From Lachnospiraceae bacterium (GTDB lineage: Bacteria > Bacillota > Clostridia > Lachnospirales > Lachnospiraceae): 47,421 nt of DNA. The notes under the pieces were generated by a model. It worked only from the letters and a program-made list of their open reading frames with translations. It had not been told where the DNA came from and searched no databases. Positions 33,161-41,570 of the stretch are shown here, in pieces. Made by a program: the position numbers and the translations under genes. The stretch spans positions 1-47,421 of the forward strand of contig JAQYOA010000216.1 of assembly GCA_028727605.1 (NCBI GenBank), given 5' to 3'. The number at the start of each line of letters is the position of its first letter. Positions within the stretch are counted from its first letter, which is position 1.

Positions 33161-35686
33161 TTACATTATATCCTGCATTAGGCCAAGCATCAAGCCTACA
33201 CTTCCCACATTATAACCTGCACAGGCATAAACTCCCACCAAATTCGGACAAACCAGCACCAGAAGCGGCAGTTTTTTCGGATCTACTTTCATAAGTTCTG
33301 CAATTTCCGCTGAGATACCGCTTTGATCATAAAACAGGGGAATCCCCGGAACCGCCGCAAGCGCTTTCGAAAGAGTGGCATTTTTCAGATCCTCTTCACT
33401 GCGCAGCACAGCAGCCATGCGTGCTCCCTTTGCATTCCATTTATCTGCAATTTCCAGAAGTTCGTTCAACACATGCTCCGTTGGCTCCTCGCCGGTTCCA
33501 AGGAAAGACAGCATGATCGGCTGATCTCCCACCAGCTTGTCCAGACTGCAGATCTCACCTTTGGCAGTTTTCAGCGCAGCATTCGGCAGTTTTTCAGAGA
33601 GCAGCATATCATCCAGCTCTTTTTGTACGATCTCAAGTGTGATGTTCTTCTCATCTCCCCCTTTTAATTCTATCACGCGAAAAGCAGCACACTGATCTCC
33701 GTTCGGCATTCTGCGGGTCGTAATCAGACGATAAACGCCCTCTTCCAGCTTCAGTTCCAGTTTTTTTCCGACAAACACTTCATTCTCATAATGCAGTGTA
33801 TCAAACTGTGTTCCGTTTAACCGTCCAATACTCCAGCTCTGTGCATATTTCCATTCACTCTCATCCTGAACCTGCAAAGTCAGAGATGCCGGCGGCTGGC
33901 AGAATTTCTTTCCCACCGGATGGAAAGTTCCATCCCGATAATACTCCATTCCCAGATCAATGCAATCCAGATGTGCCGGAATCCGGATACTGCGGCAAAT
34001 GGCAACAAACAGTATTTTTTTTGCCAGATAACTTCCTCTTCCCATTTTCAGACAGCCGATGGGTGTCGCAAAAATCGTCTCATACTCCACTTCCGAATCG
34101 TAAGTGATATGGCTCTCAATATATTCCCAGATTTTTTCCGGATTCTCAAAAAAGGCTTCTTTTTCCTCCACGGAAAAATAATTTCTGATCCGGCTTCTCC
34201 ATGGCGTCAGCTCTTCCAGGAAAATACGCGGACACAGCAGATCCTTCACATAAACCTCATCCGGCAGATCTCCCTGTTCACAGTCAAGATGATCCTCCAG
34301 TATCTCCGCCTTCAGATCCTTTGCATCCTTTAAAGAGAGGGCATGCAGCATCCTTCTGCGATCCGGATTTTCATCTTTTGACAAAAAAGCATAGACTTCC
34401 TCAAAATTTTCACCGGCTCTTTTGAGAATTTCCTGTTCTTCCGGATATAACGCTGCACGTTCTGCGTCATAAAGCTTCTGAAATCGTTCCGTTCGAAGTT
34501 CGATCGCCTCCGCGGAACGCTCTTCTTTTCTGGCCTTCTGTTCCGGTGTCTCTGTCACTTCACGGACAGGATCCACTTTGGGAGCACAAATTTCCAGACA
34601 GTTCCATTCATCCTTCTCATTTTCTGCCGCCTCTGTTTTTTCCGGAAGCAGAACTTCCATCAGCAGTCCATCTGAAGGTTCCACCATTTTTTCCACGAAG
34701 CGCTCTTCTTTCCATACACGCAGACGAAAATCTCCTTTTCCGACGGTAATCGATACTTCTCCGTTCTCATCCGTATCCTGCACTGCTGCCGGGAAAAATT
34801 CCGCCATGTTCAGAATCTCAAGTGCCACATGGGCATCCGGTACCGGATTGTTCTCCTCATCCATCACACGGATTGTCCGCTTCTGTGTTTTCGCATAAAA
34901 TGAAGTGTCATTATAGTAATTCAGCGCACCTTCACGGCTGATCAGTTCCTCTCTGCCTTCCTCTGCAAAATCGGAAAAATTCCGTGTATGGACGAGAAGC
35001 GCACGATTGGCAGGCTCGCAGAACCAGCCGGTATCCAGAATTTCCTCCGGCTCACAGGCCCCGAGGAAATGCCATTTGCCGTCGATGTAAACTTCCACCC
35101 AGGCATGATTGTCATCACAGTGAGACCATCTCGGAGCATATACCTGGCGTGCTGCGATTCCCATGCTGCGCAGTGCCGTTACGGTGAAGGTGGATTCTTC
35201 TCCGCAGCGTCCCTTTCCGGAACGATACATTGTCATCGGGGAAGCTGTTCTGCTGTCTGTAGATTCGTAAGTGGCGTGTTCCGCGCACCAGTAGTTAATC
35301 TCCAGCACGGCATCCCAAAGGCGCATTCCCGCAATCCGATCTTTTATTTTCTCATAGAAAAATCCTCTGCAGTCCACAATATCCTCGGAGTTAATCCGAT
35401 GATAAAGCACATAGTTGACAAACAGATCTTCCGGAAGTTCACTGCACCACAAAACCTCCCGGCGCAGAAACAAGGCATGGCGGACATAGCCAAGAAATAC
35501 TTCAAAATCATACTCTCCCGCATCCCGCACCGGCATGGTTCCGTAGAGGAAACGCATCAGCACTGCCTCTTCCTTACGGCAGTCCAAAAGTCCCTTTTCG
35601 ATTTCTTCCAGCACCGGCCCGTAATATTTCTTTCGCTCTTCAAATTTTTCTGCTGCATATTGCTGTAAACGTTCTGAAAACATCAT
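33161..35686 (-). CDS. Transglutaminase-superfamily protein with PNGase-like active site and C-terminal thioredoxin-like fold
   Basis: An 841-residue protein without signal peptide. Domains by eye: helical N terminus (~1-120); transglutaminase core (~125-240) with GRCGEES (Cys161), GIAARQVY and NHAWVEVY (His194), then WHFLGACE; a carboxypeptidase-regulatory/Ig-like module (~268-350); a helical segment (~375-520); a second, degenerate transglutaminase core (~520-590) reading GRGSYLAKK where the Cys should be; a beta region; and a thioredoxin/peroxiredoxin-like domain (~697-835) with no CxxC. Eukaryotic peptide:N-glycanases share H-x-W-x-E-(V)-Y...W-x-H-x-D-x-C-E; here the D is Gly. It lies 7 bp after GH18. 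Deglycosylation or cleavage of glycopeptides is inferred. A cysteine protease or inactive scaffold is also possible. Confidence 0.75.
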   Translation of the reverse strand: MMFSERLQQYAAEKFEERKKYYGPVLEEIEKGLLDCRKEEAVLMRFLYGTMPVRDAGEYDFEVFLGYVRHALFLRREVLWCSELPEDLFVNYVLYHRINSEDIVDCRGFFYEKIKDRIAGMRLWDAVLEINYWCAEHATYESTDSRTASPMTMYRSGKGRCGEESTFTVTALRSMGIAARQVYAPRWSHCDDNHAWVEVYIDGKWHFLGACEPEEILDTGWFCEPANRALLVHTRNFSDFAEEGREELISREGALNYYNDTSFYAKTQKRTIRVMDEENNPVPDAHVALEILNMAEFFPAAVQDTDENGEVSITVGKGDFRLRVWKEERFVEKMVEPSDGLLMEVLLPEKTEAAENEKDEWNCLEICAPKVDPVREVTETPEQKARKEERSAEAIELRTERFQKLYDAERAALYPEEQEILKRAGENFEEVYAFLSKDENPDRRRMLHALSLKDAKDLKAEILEDHLDCEQGDLPDEVYVKDLLCPRIFLEELTPWRSRIRNYFSVEEKEAFFENPEKIWEYIESHITYDSEVEYETIFATPIGCLKMGRGSYLAKKILFVAICRSIRIPAHLDCIDLGMEYYRDGTFHPVGKKFCQPPASLTLQVQDESEWKYAQSWSIGRLNGTQFDTLHYENEVFVGKKLELKLEEGVYRLITTRRMPNGDQCAAFRVIELKGGDEKNITLEIVQKELDDMLLSEKLPNAALKTAKGEICSLDKLVGDQPIMLSFLGTGEEPTEHVLNELLEIADKWNAKGARMAAVLRSEEDLKNATLSKALAAVPGIPLFYDQSGISAEIAELMKVDPKKLPLLVLVCPNLVGVYACAGYNVGSVGLMLGLMQDIM

Positions 35687-35693
35687 CTCGTTC

Positions 35694-36728
35694 CTATCGA
35701 TCCTCTCTTTCCCCGTCCATTTTCTGTCTGATAAAATGAAGCAGTTCACCGCTGGGATCACATTTATACTCCCAGAACATCACGCCTCCAAGTCCCTGCT
35801 CTTTCATATAATCAATCTTGATCCCGATGGATTCTGTATCATCATAGCTGACAAACGTGCTTCCGTTGAACAGATACGGAACCTTTGCCGTATCATCCCA
35901 GTAACGGACAAAGCCTCTGCGGCCGATCCAGTTTTCTTTGAGTTCTCCATAATCCCCGCCGTAAGCACCGATCGTCTCTGCCTCCATGCCAAGGCCATGA
36001 TAGCAGCCCTCTCCTTTTACCCCATCCCACTGTCTGGAATAAAACGGCACACCAAGAATCAGCTTCTCCTTTGGAACTCCCGCCCCGTAAAAAGCACCGA
36101 CCGCTTTTTCCACACAGGCATCGATCAGGTTCGCTCCGCTGTGATACAGTGCTGCATGATGACCTGTAACCTTCTGGAAACCTCCCTGAAGATCGTAAGT
36201 CATCAGCTGTACATAATCCAGAATCTGTCCCACTGCATTCATGTCAGTCAGTTTTGCAAAATAGGCATCGCCTCCCACTGCCGCAGTCAGAAGCATTCCC
36301 TCGTGGTATCCGTCCAGTACACTTCGAAGAGCCTGAAGAAAAAGTACATAATTTTCTCCGTCCTTCACATCAGAGGCAATCCCTGCCAGTGAAGTTCCCG
36401 GATACTCCCAGTCAATATCAATGCCGTCAAGATCATAGGTTTTTACAAGGTCCAAAGCACTCCCGGCAAATTTCTCTCTGCTCTCCTTTGTTGCGGCTGC
36501 CTTGGAAAATCCATCTGCTCCCCAGCCTCCGACCGAAAGCACAATGCGGATTTCCGGATGATATTCCCGAATCCGTTTCAGCTCTTTTGCAGCTGTACCC
36601 GCATTCCACACTGCCTTTCCTTCCAGGATACCGCCAAATGCAATGTTGATCACATCCATACATGCGGCATCCTGCCCGGTCACCTTGGCCAGATCATTCG
36701 TATTTACATAACCAATTACTTTCTTCAT
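35694..36728 (-). CDS. GH18 glycoside hydrolase, cytoplasmic chitinase-like
   Basis: A 344-residue (beta/alpha)8 protein with the full GH18 catalytic motif DGIDIDWEYP (Asp101, Asp104, Asp106; acid/base Glu108). It also has SVGGWG at ~65-70, the MTYDLQG segment (~196) and the C-terminal MFWEYKCD tryptophan strand. GH18 enzymes cleave GlcNAc-beta-1,4 bonds in chitin, chito-oligosaccharides or the chitobiose core of N-glycans. No signal peptide is present, so the substrate must be imported. Chitinase-like rather than ENGase-like motifs are seen, but activity on either cannot be separated by eye. Start ATG 36728 has GGAGGTGG upstream. It is second gene after GH3. Confidence 0.92.
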   Translation of the reverse strand: MKKVIGYVNTNDLAKVTGQDAACMDVINIAFGGILEGKAVWNAGTAAKELKRIREYHPEIRIVLSVGGWGADGFSKAAATKESREKFAGSALDLVKTYDLDGIDIDWEYPGTSLAGIASDVKDGENYVLFLQALRSVLDGYHEGMLLTAAVGGDAYFAKLTDMNAVGQILDYVQLMTYDLQGGFQKVTGHHAALYHSGANLIDACVEKAVGAFYGAGVPKEKLILGVPFYSRQWDGVKGEGCYHGLGMEAETIGAYGGDYGELKENWIGRRGFVRYWDDTAKVPYLFNGSTFVSYDDTESIGIKIDYMKEQGLGGVMFWEYKCDPSGELLHFIRQKMDGEREDR

Positions 36729-36768
36729 ATCCTTTCCACCTCCCTGATTCTGTCATTGTTTTTGCATG

Positions 36769-39012
36769 TTAAATATTCCGAACGATTTCTCCGCTCCAGT
36801 ATTCCCTGTCTCCATCCATCAGCATCAGTATATAATTTCTGCAGGGTGTATACGCACGTCCCGGTATTTTCACGGCATCCATCTCCTCGCCGGATACAAA
36901 AATCCTGATCTGTTTTTCCTCTCCCGGATCCAGGCAGACTCTTTGAAATCCCTTCAGTTCTCTGACCCTTGGAACAGAACTTCCGGTCATTCTGCGTATA
37001 TAGAGAGACGGTACTGCCGTTCCCTTTCTTGTTCCTGTATTTTTCAACGTAAAGGAGAGCGCGATTCCCTCTCCATCATTCTCCCCGATTTCCACCTGAT
37101 CACAGGCAAACTCCGTATAGCTCATACCCTCTCCGAAGCTGTGCAGCGGTTTCGCACTTCCGTCACTGTATACCGCAGCACTGGAAACCGAATAGTTATA
37201 GGCAACCGGCAGCTGCCCCACATTTTTGGGCAGAGATGCCGGAAGCCGTCCGGAGGGACCCGTGATTCCGTAGAGTATTTCCGCGATGGCCATTCCTCCC
37301 ATCGGACCGGGATAGAAAGAATACAAAAGGGAATCGGATCTTTCTTCCACTTCTCCGATGCAATACGGTCTTCCCGCAATCACAACGGTTACCATGGGCT
37401 TTCCAAGTGCGGCAAGTTCAAAAATCAGCTCTTCCTGGGCAGATGGGATCCGCAGATTGGACAGATCCATTCCTTCCCCGCAGTCCATGGTTCTGCTGGT
37501 GCTTCCTTTTTTCACAGCGCCATTCGTGTCAAACACAGCGCCGCCGAATCTGGACGAGGAACCGCCCACTACCGCAACGATCACATCACTTCTTTTTACA
37601 AGCGCAACCGCACGGGCAAGTTCTTCCTCGTCACGTTCTGCAAATCCGGAACCCATAGCATATTCCACCTGCGTTCCTTCCGGTGCCAGCTTCTTCATTC
37701 CCTGAAGAACAGTGACACATTCCTCTTCCGGAACCGGAGGTGTATAATCTCCCAGCATACAGTATCGGTCGGCTGCATGGTATCCGATCACCGCAATTTT
37801 CTGATGCGGTTTTTCCAGCGGAAGTACTCCCTGATTTTTCAGAAGTACTGCGGATTCTCTGGAAAGCTCCAGAGATACCGGTGTAATTCCGGCTTCCTCT
37901 CCGCTCTCCATATCTTCCTCCATAAACGGATGTTCAAACAGACCTCTTCTGAATTTCATTTCCAACACTCGAAGGACGGCCTCATCCAGAACAGATTCTT
38001 CCACCAGATCTTTTTCTACCGCCTCGCAAAGCCTGGAGAATCCCTCGTCCCACAGACTGACATCCACACCGGCTCTCAAAGCAGCAGCACCCGCATGGAG
38101 CGTATCCCCCTCTGCGTTTTTCAGCATGTCAATGGCAACACCGTCCGCCATGACGATTCCGTGAAATCCCATTTCTTCCCGTAACACCGTACGCAAAAGC
38201 CAGGGATTGCTGTGGCAGTATACACCGTCAATCTCATTGTAGGCAGCCATGATGCCCTCCACATTGGCTTCGCAGCAGGCTTTCGCAGCGGGGAAATGAA
38301 TTTCCCTAAGTTCTCTCTCCCCAATACGTGCCGCACTGGCGTTGATGCCCCCTGTGGTCTCTCCCTGCGCACAGAAGTGCTTGGCCACGCAGCCAACGTT
38401 CTGAGACTGCATTCCCTCCACAGCCGCTTTTGCCATCCGGGAACAAAGATACGGATCCTCGGAATAGCATTCCTCGCTTCTTCCCCAGCGCGGATCACGA
38501 AGCACATCCAGCACTGACATCAGCGCCAGATCCACATGCCCCGAGCGAAGCTGACGTCCGCAGGCACGGTATCCTTCCCGAAGCAGCTCCGGATCAAAAG
38601 ATGCTCCCACAGCCAGATTGACCGGCAGGAGACCTCCCCCGAGAGCCTGATGCCCATGCGGACACTCACTGCTTGTGAGCACCGGAATTCCAAATCTGGA
38701 ATGACTGATTACGTACTCCTGTACCTGATTGTATACTTTTTTTGCCAGCCGGGGTGTAATACCGGTCTTTTCATCCTTATCCGCCCATGGATCCGCACGA
38801 TACAATCCATAAAGAACGCCAAGACCGCCCATCTGTTCCACTTCTTTTTTGAATTCTTCCGTCAGAGTAAAATTTTCTCCGTCTCTCTCATAAATCCGAA
38901 ACCCGTACAGCCGCTGATTCAGCTGACCCACTTTTTCGGAAAGGGTCATCCTTTTCATAAGATCTTCTGCACGTTCCCTCGGAGAAAGAGCAGGATTTCT
39001 GTATGCTTCCAT
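36769..39012 (-). CDS. GH3 glycoside hydrolase (beta-glucosidase-like)
   Basis: A 747-residue cytoplasmic GH3 enzyme. The (beta/alpha)8 domain (~1-340) has KHF (211-213), DPRWGRSEECYSEDP and nucleophile Asp290 in GIVMADGVAID. An alpha/beta sandwich (~370-600) and a C-terminal fibronectin-III-like domain (~640-747) with GEGMSYTEF follow. This three-domain form is usually a beta-glucosidase, but beta-xylosidase or other exo-beta activities occur. The unusual MADGVAID in place of the common MSDW/TDW sequence makes the sugar specificity uncertain. No signal peptide. It is first gene of the leftward operon. ATG 39012 has GGAGGC upstream and a promoter at 39070-39098. Confidence 0.93.
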   Translation of the reverse strand: MEAYRNPALSPRERAEDLMKRMTLSEKVGQLNQRLYGFRIYERDGENFTLTEEFKKEVEQMGGLGVLYGLYRADPWADKDEKTGITPRLAKKVYNQVQEYVISHSRFGIPVLTSSECPHGHQALGGGLLPVNLAVGASFDPELLREGYRACGRQLRSGHVDLALMSVLDVLRDPRWGRSEECYSEDPYLCSRMAKAAVEGMQSQNVGCVAKHFCAQGETTGGINASAARIGERELREIHFPAAKACCEANVEGIMAAYNEIDGVYCHSNPWLLRTVLREEMGFHGIVMADGVAIDMLKNAEGDTLHAGAAALRAGVDVSLWDEGFSRLCEAVEKDLVEESVLDEAVLRVLEMKFRRGLFEHPFMEEDMESGEEAGITPVSLELSRESAVLLKNQGVLPLEKPHQKIAVIGYHAADRYCMLGDYTPPVPEEECVTVLQGMKKLAPEGTQVEYAMGSGFAERDEEELARAVALVKRSDVIVAVVGGSSSRFGGAVFDTNGAVKKGSTSRTMDCGEGMDLSNLRIPSAQEELIFELAALGKPMVTVVIAGRPYCIGEVEERSDSLLYSFYPGPMGGMAIAEILYGITGPSGRLPASLPKNVGQLPVAYNYSVSSAAVYSDGSAKPLHSFGEGMSYTEFACDQVEIGENDGEGIALSFTLKNTGTRKGTAVPSLYIRRMTGSSVPRVRELKGFQRVCLDPGEEKQIRIFVSGEEMDAVKIPGRAYTPCRNYILMLMDGDREYWSGEIVRNI

Positions 39013-39069
39013 TTGCTGCCTCCATTCTCATTCTTTTTGTTTTCTTACCTCTTTACCGCTGTTTTGCCT

Positions 39070-39098
39070 ATCATATCCCATTTTCCCCCGTTTGTCCA
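39070..39098 (-). promoter_or_regulatory. Promoter of the GH3-GH18-TGase-ThrE operon
   Basis: On the minus strand, TGGACA (39093-39098), a 17-bp spacer and TATGAT (39070-39075), about 60 nt ahead of the GH3 start. The shared GTTCATT element lies 17 bp upstream of its -35. Confidence 0.65.
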
Positions 39099-39115
39099 CA
39101 TCAAATAAAAAATTC

Positions 39116-39136
39116 GTTCATTTTTGTTCATTTATG
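39116..39136. promoter_or_regulatory. Candidate LacI-type operator A between divergent GH3 and CBM9-like promoters
   Basis: A tandem GTTCATTTTT-GTTCATTTATG element abuts the -35 of the CBM9-like gene and sits just upstream of the GH3 -35. A near-identical element precedes the LacI-type gene (40358-40377). Assignment to that regulator is inference. Confidence 0.5.
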
Positions 39137-39165
39137 TTGTTTTTTGGTAAACAAAATGCTATGAT
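39137..39165 (+). promoter_or_regulatory. Promoter of the CBM9-like gene
   Basis: TTGTTT (39137-39142), a 17-bp spacer and TATGAT (39160-39165), with a ~110-nt leader. Candidate operator A is directly upstream. Confidence 0.55.
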
Positions 39166-39279
39166 GAGCAAAGAAGCAACCGCCGCGGAACATAGGCGTA
39201 ACGCGCAGCTTACGCATACAAACCAACCATGTTCTGCCGAAAAAAAACGAATCCTGCTGCGCAGAAAAAGAGGTCCGAT

Positions 39280-40344
39280 ATGAATCACATTTCCATCCCA
39301 ATTCCCGCTGTCGATTTTTGCCCGCCTGTCTATGTATGCCATCGGGCAAAGCTTCCATTTACAGCAGACGGAAACCTTGACAAACCTTTCTGGGAAAATG
39401 CGCCTTTCACCGACGAATTTCTGGACATTGAGGGCAGCCATATGCCGCTTCCCCGTTTTGTCACCAGAGCCAAAATGCTCTGGGATGACGAAAATCTCTA
39501 TGTAGGAGCAATCCTGGACGGAGATGAAATCTGGGGACACGTTACCAGACGTGACGATGTCATTTTCCAGGATAACGATTTCGAAATTTTCATCGATCCG
39601 GATTCAGATACCTGGCAGTATTACGAATTCGAAATGAACGTTCTGAACACTGTGTGGGATCTGTTTCTCTCCATTCCCTACCGTGACGGCGGAAGCGGCC
39701 TGAACGGCTACGACATGCACGGCCTGGTTACCGCAGTTTCTGTTGACGGCGAAATCAACTCTCCCGACAGCGCAAACAAAAAGTGGAGCGTTGAGGTCAT
39801 GATCCCCTTCGCAGCCCTTACCGAATGCCTTAAAGAACGCCGTGCCCCCAAAGACGGAGAGTATTACCGTATGAATTTCTCCCGTGTACAGTGGAAAGTG
39901 GATATTGAAAACCAGGCTTACCGGAAACGTACGGACGAAACCGGAAAAGTACTCCCCGAGGATAACTGGGTATGGGCTCCCACAGGCGTAATCAACATCC
40001 ATTACCCGGAACTCTGGGCTTTCGTCTTCTTCTCGGAAGATGACAGGAAAGATGCCTCTTACACGATTCCGGAAGATGAATACCGCAAATGGGAACTGCG
40101 CAAACTCTATTACGCAGAAAAAATCCTCCGTGACACCAAAGGCCGCTACACCGGCGATTTAAAAGAGCTGACCGATACGCTCTCTGCTTTCGCTCCCAAT
40201 GAAAAGAATGTTTCTGTCCGCCCATTTCCTTACAAAATCGAAGCTGCCGGTCACTCCTTCGAGATTTCCTGTCCCTCTTCCGAAGAAGGCTACGAACTGG
40301 TTATCTACTCAACCAGTAAAGTGGAAAAAGTACCGTGCAAATAG
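39280..40344 (+). CDS. CBM9-like carbohydrate-binding protein, apparently cytoplasmic
   Basis: A 354-residue protein. Residues ~20-250 match the carbohydrate-binding family 9-like/DOMON beta-sandwich: GNLDKPFWENAPFTDEF, then AKMLWDDENLYVGA, DDVIFQDNDFEIFIDPD, WSVEVMIPF and MNFSRVQW. A helical segment (~270-330) and a short beta tail follow. Family members bind sugar chain ends, and most known ones are secreted, yet no signal peptide is seen here. ATG 39280 has GAGGT upstream. It is divergent from GH3 and followed by the LacI-type gene. It may bind released oligosaccharides or sugars in the cytoplasm, or be an unrecognised enzyme. Confidence 0.82.
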   Translation: MNHISIPIPAVDFCPPVYVCHRAKLPFTADGNLDKPFWENAPFTDEFLDIEGSHMPLPRFVTRAKMLWDDENLYVGAILDGDEIWGHVTRRDDVIFQDNDFEIFIDPDSDTWQYYEFEMNVLNTVWDLFLSIPYRDGGSGLNGYDMHGLVTAVSVDGEINSPDSANKKWSVEVMIPFAALTECLKERRAPKDGEYYRMNFSRVQWKVDIENQAYRKRTDETGKVLPEDNWVWAPTGVINIHYPELWAFVFFSEDDRKDASYTIPEDEYRKWELRKLYYAEKILRDTKGRYTGDLKELTDTLSAFAPNEKNVSVRPFPYKIEAAGHSFEISCPSSEEGYELVIYSTSKVEKVPCK

Positions 40345-40357
40345 GGTTCGGCATTCT

Positions 40358-40377
40358 GTTCATTTTGTTCATTAATG
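40358..40377. promoter_or_regulatory. Candidate LacI-type operator B upstream of the regulator gene
   Basis: GTTCATTTTGTTCATTAATG, differing from element A by one deletion and one substitution. Its right half contains the perfect palindrome TCATTAATGA. It ends 1 bp before the -35 of the LacI-type gene, consistent with autoregulation (inference). Confidence 0.5.
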
Positions 40378-40378
40378 A

Positions 40379-40407
40379 TTGAAATGCTCACTTTCCAATG
40401 TTATAAT
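40379..40407 (+). promoter_or_regulatory. Promoter of the LacI-type gene
   Basis: TTGAAA (40379-40384), a 17-bp spacer and TATAAT (40402-40407), 43 bp before the ATG. Confidence 0.8.
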
Positions 40408-40450
40408 TATACCATGTATTTCATTATTTTTGAGGACTGGTATCATAACT

Positions 40451-41488
40451 ATGAAGAAAGTAACCCTGCAGGAAATCGCGAATTCACTGGACATTTCCAG
40501 AACAACCGTCTGGAAGGTTTTCAGCGGGCATGACGGAGTATCCGATGCCCTCCGCACAAAAATTATCACAAAAGCACAGGAACTGGGTTATACATTTCCT
40601 GAAAATTTTCAGTTTCCCGCCGGTCAGACAGAGGAACTGCCTATTAACATTGCAGTTACTGTCTGCCGTCCGGAGACTTCTCTTTTTTGGATGAATATTA
40701 TTCATGAAATCGCCAAGGAATTCTCTCACCACAACGTCAACCTGGTGTACACTTATCTGCCCACATCCGCAGATGAAACATACACTCTCCCCCCGACGCT
40801 TACCAGCGGAACGATCCAGGGCATGATTGTCATGAACGTTTACAATGTACACACTCTGCGTCTGCTCTCAAAGGTTCCGATTCCCAAAGTGTTTCTGGAC
40901 ACCGCCACAGTGATACCGCCGTCCGAACTCAACGGTGATCTGATCCTGATGGAAAACCGCACCAGTGTTTACACCATCACCAGACATCTGATCGAACAGG
41001 GACGTAAGGTTCTGGGATTTATCGGTGATATCAATTATGCAAAATCAAACTATGAGCGTTATCAGGGATTTCTGCGCGCGATGGAGGAAGCTCATATTCA
41101 GCCGGATCCATCTATGATGCTGACCGATCCCATCGGAATCGATACTTACCGCGAAGACATCGACAATTTTCTGTCCTCGCTTCCGCAGATGCCGAAAGCC
41201 TTTGTCTGTGCCAATGATCACGTAGGATGTATTCTGATGCAGCTGCTTTTGGAACGGGGAATTCAGGTTCCGCAGGATATCGCCATATCCGGATTTGACA
41301 ATAACATCGAGAATCCGCTGTCCTCCCGCCTTACCACCGTACAGGTGTTTAACCGGGAACTGGGACTGCGCCTTGCAACACAGATTCTGTTCCGCATCAA
41401 TCATCCCGATATGCCCTACGAAGTCATTTACCAGACTACAAAAGTACTGTTCCGTTCTTCCACCGGTGATCCGGAATCGGAAAACTGA
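40451..41488 (+). CDS. LacI-family transcriptional regulator of the glycan locus
   Basis: A 345-residue protein. The LacI helix-turn-helix lies at ~1-50 (KVTLQEIANSLDISRTTVWKVF, split by the turn; the V-S of the usual TVSRVLN is replaced by TVWKVF). A periplasmic-binding-protein-like effector domain follows, with GFIGDI, FVCANDHVGCILM and AISGFDNN. Such proteins repress or activate sugar catabolic genes on binding a sugar. Its place between GH3/GH18 and GH38/GH130 makes it the likely local regulator. The Trp in the recognition helix suggests a non-standard operator. ATG 40451 begins at the HTH; GAGGA is 14 nt upstream, so translation may be weak. Confidence 0.92.
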   Translation: MKKVTLQEIANSLDISRTTVWKVFSGHDGVSDALRTKIITKAQELGYTFPENFQFPAGQTEELPINIAVTVCRPETSLFWMNIIHEIAKEFSHHNVNLVYTYLPTSADETYTLPPTLTSGTIQGMIVMNVYNVHTLRLLSKVPIPKVFLDTATVIPPSELNGDLILMENRTSVYTITRHLIEQGRKVLGFIGDINYAKSNYERYQGFLRAMEEAHIQPDPSMMLTDPIGIDTYREDIDNFLSSLPQMPKAFVCANDHVGCILMQLLLERGIQVPQDIAISGFDNNIENPLSSRLTTVQVFNRELGLRLATQILFRINHPDMPYEVIYQTTKVLFRSSTGDPESEN

Positions 41489-41494
41489 TCTTAG

Positions 41495-41556
41495 AAAAAT
41501 CCCCGGAAGTTATGATGCCGACTCATCCGTCCTCTCATAACTTCCGGGGATTTTTT
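41495..41556. terminator. Bidirectional terminator between lacI-type and GH38 genes
   Basis: A 21-bp perfect stem (41495-41515 with 41535-41555; core TCCCCGGAAGTTATGA) flanked by A5 and T6 lies between the convergent stops. Confidence 0.95.
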
Positions 41557-41570
41557 CTGTCATTACGTCA

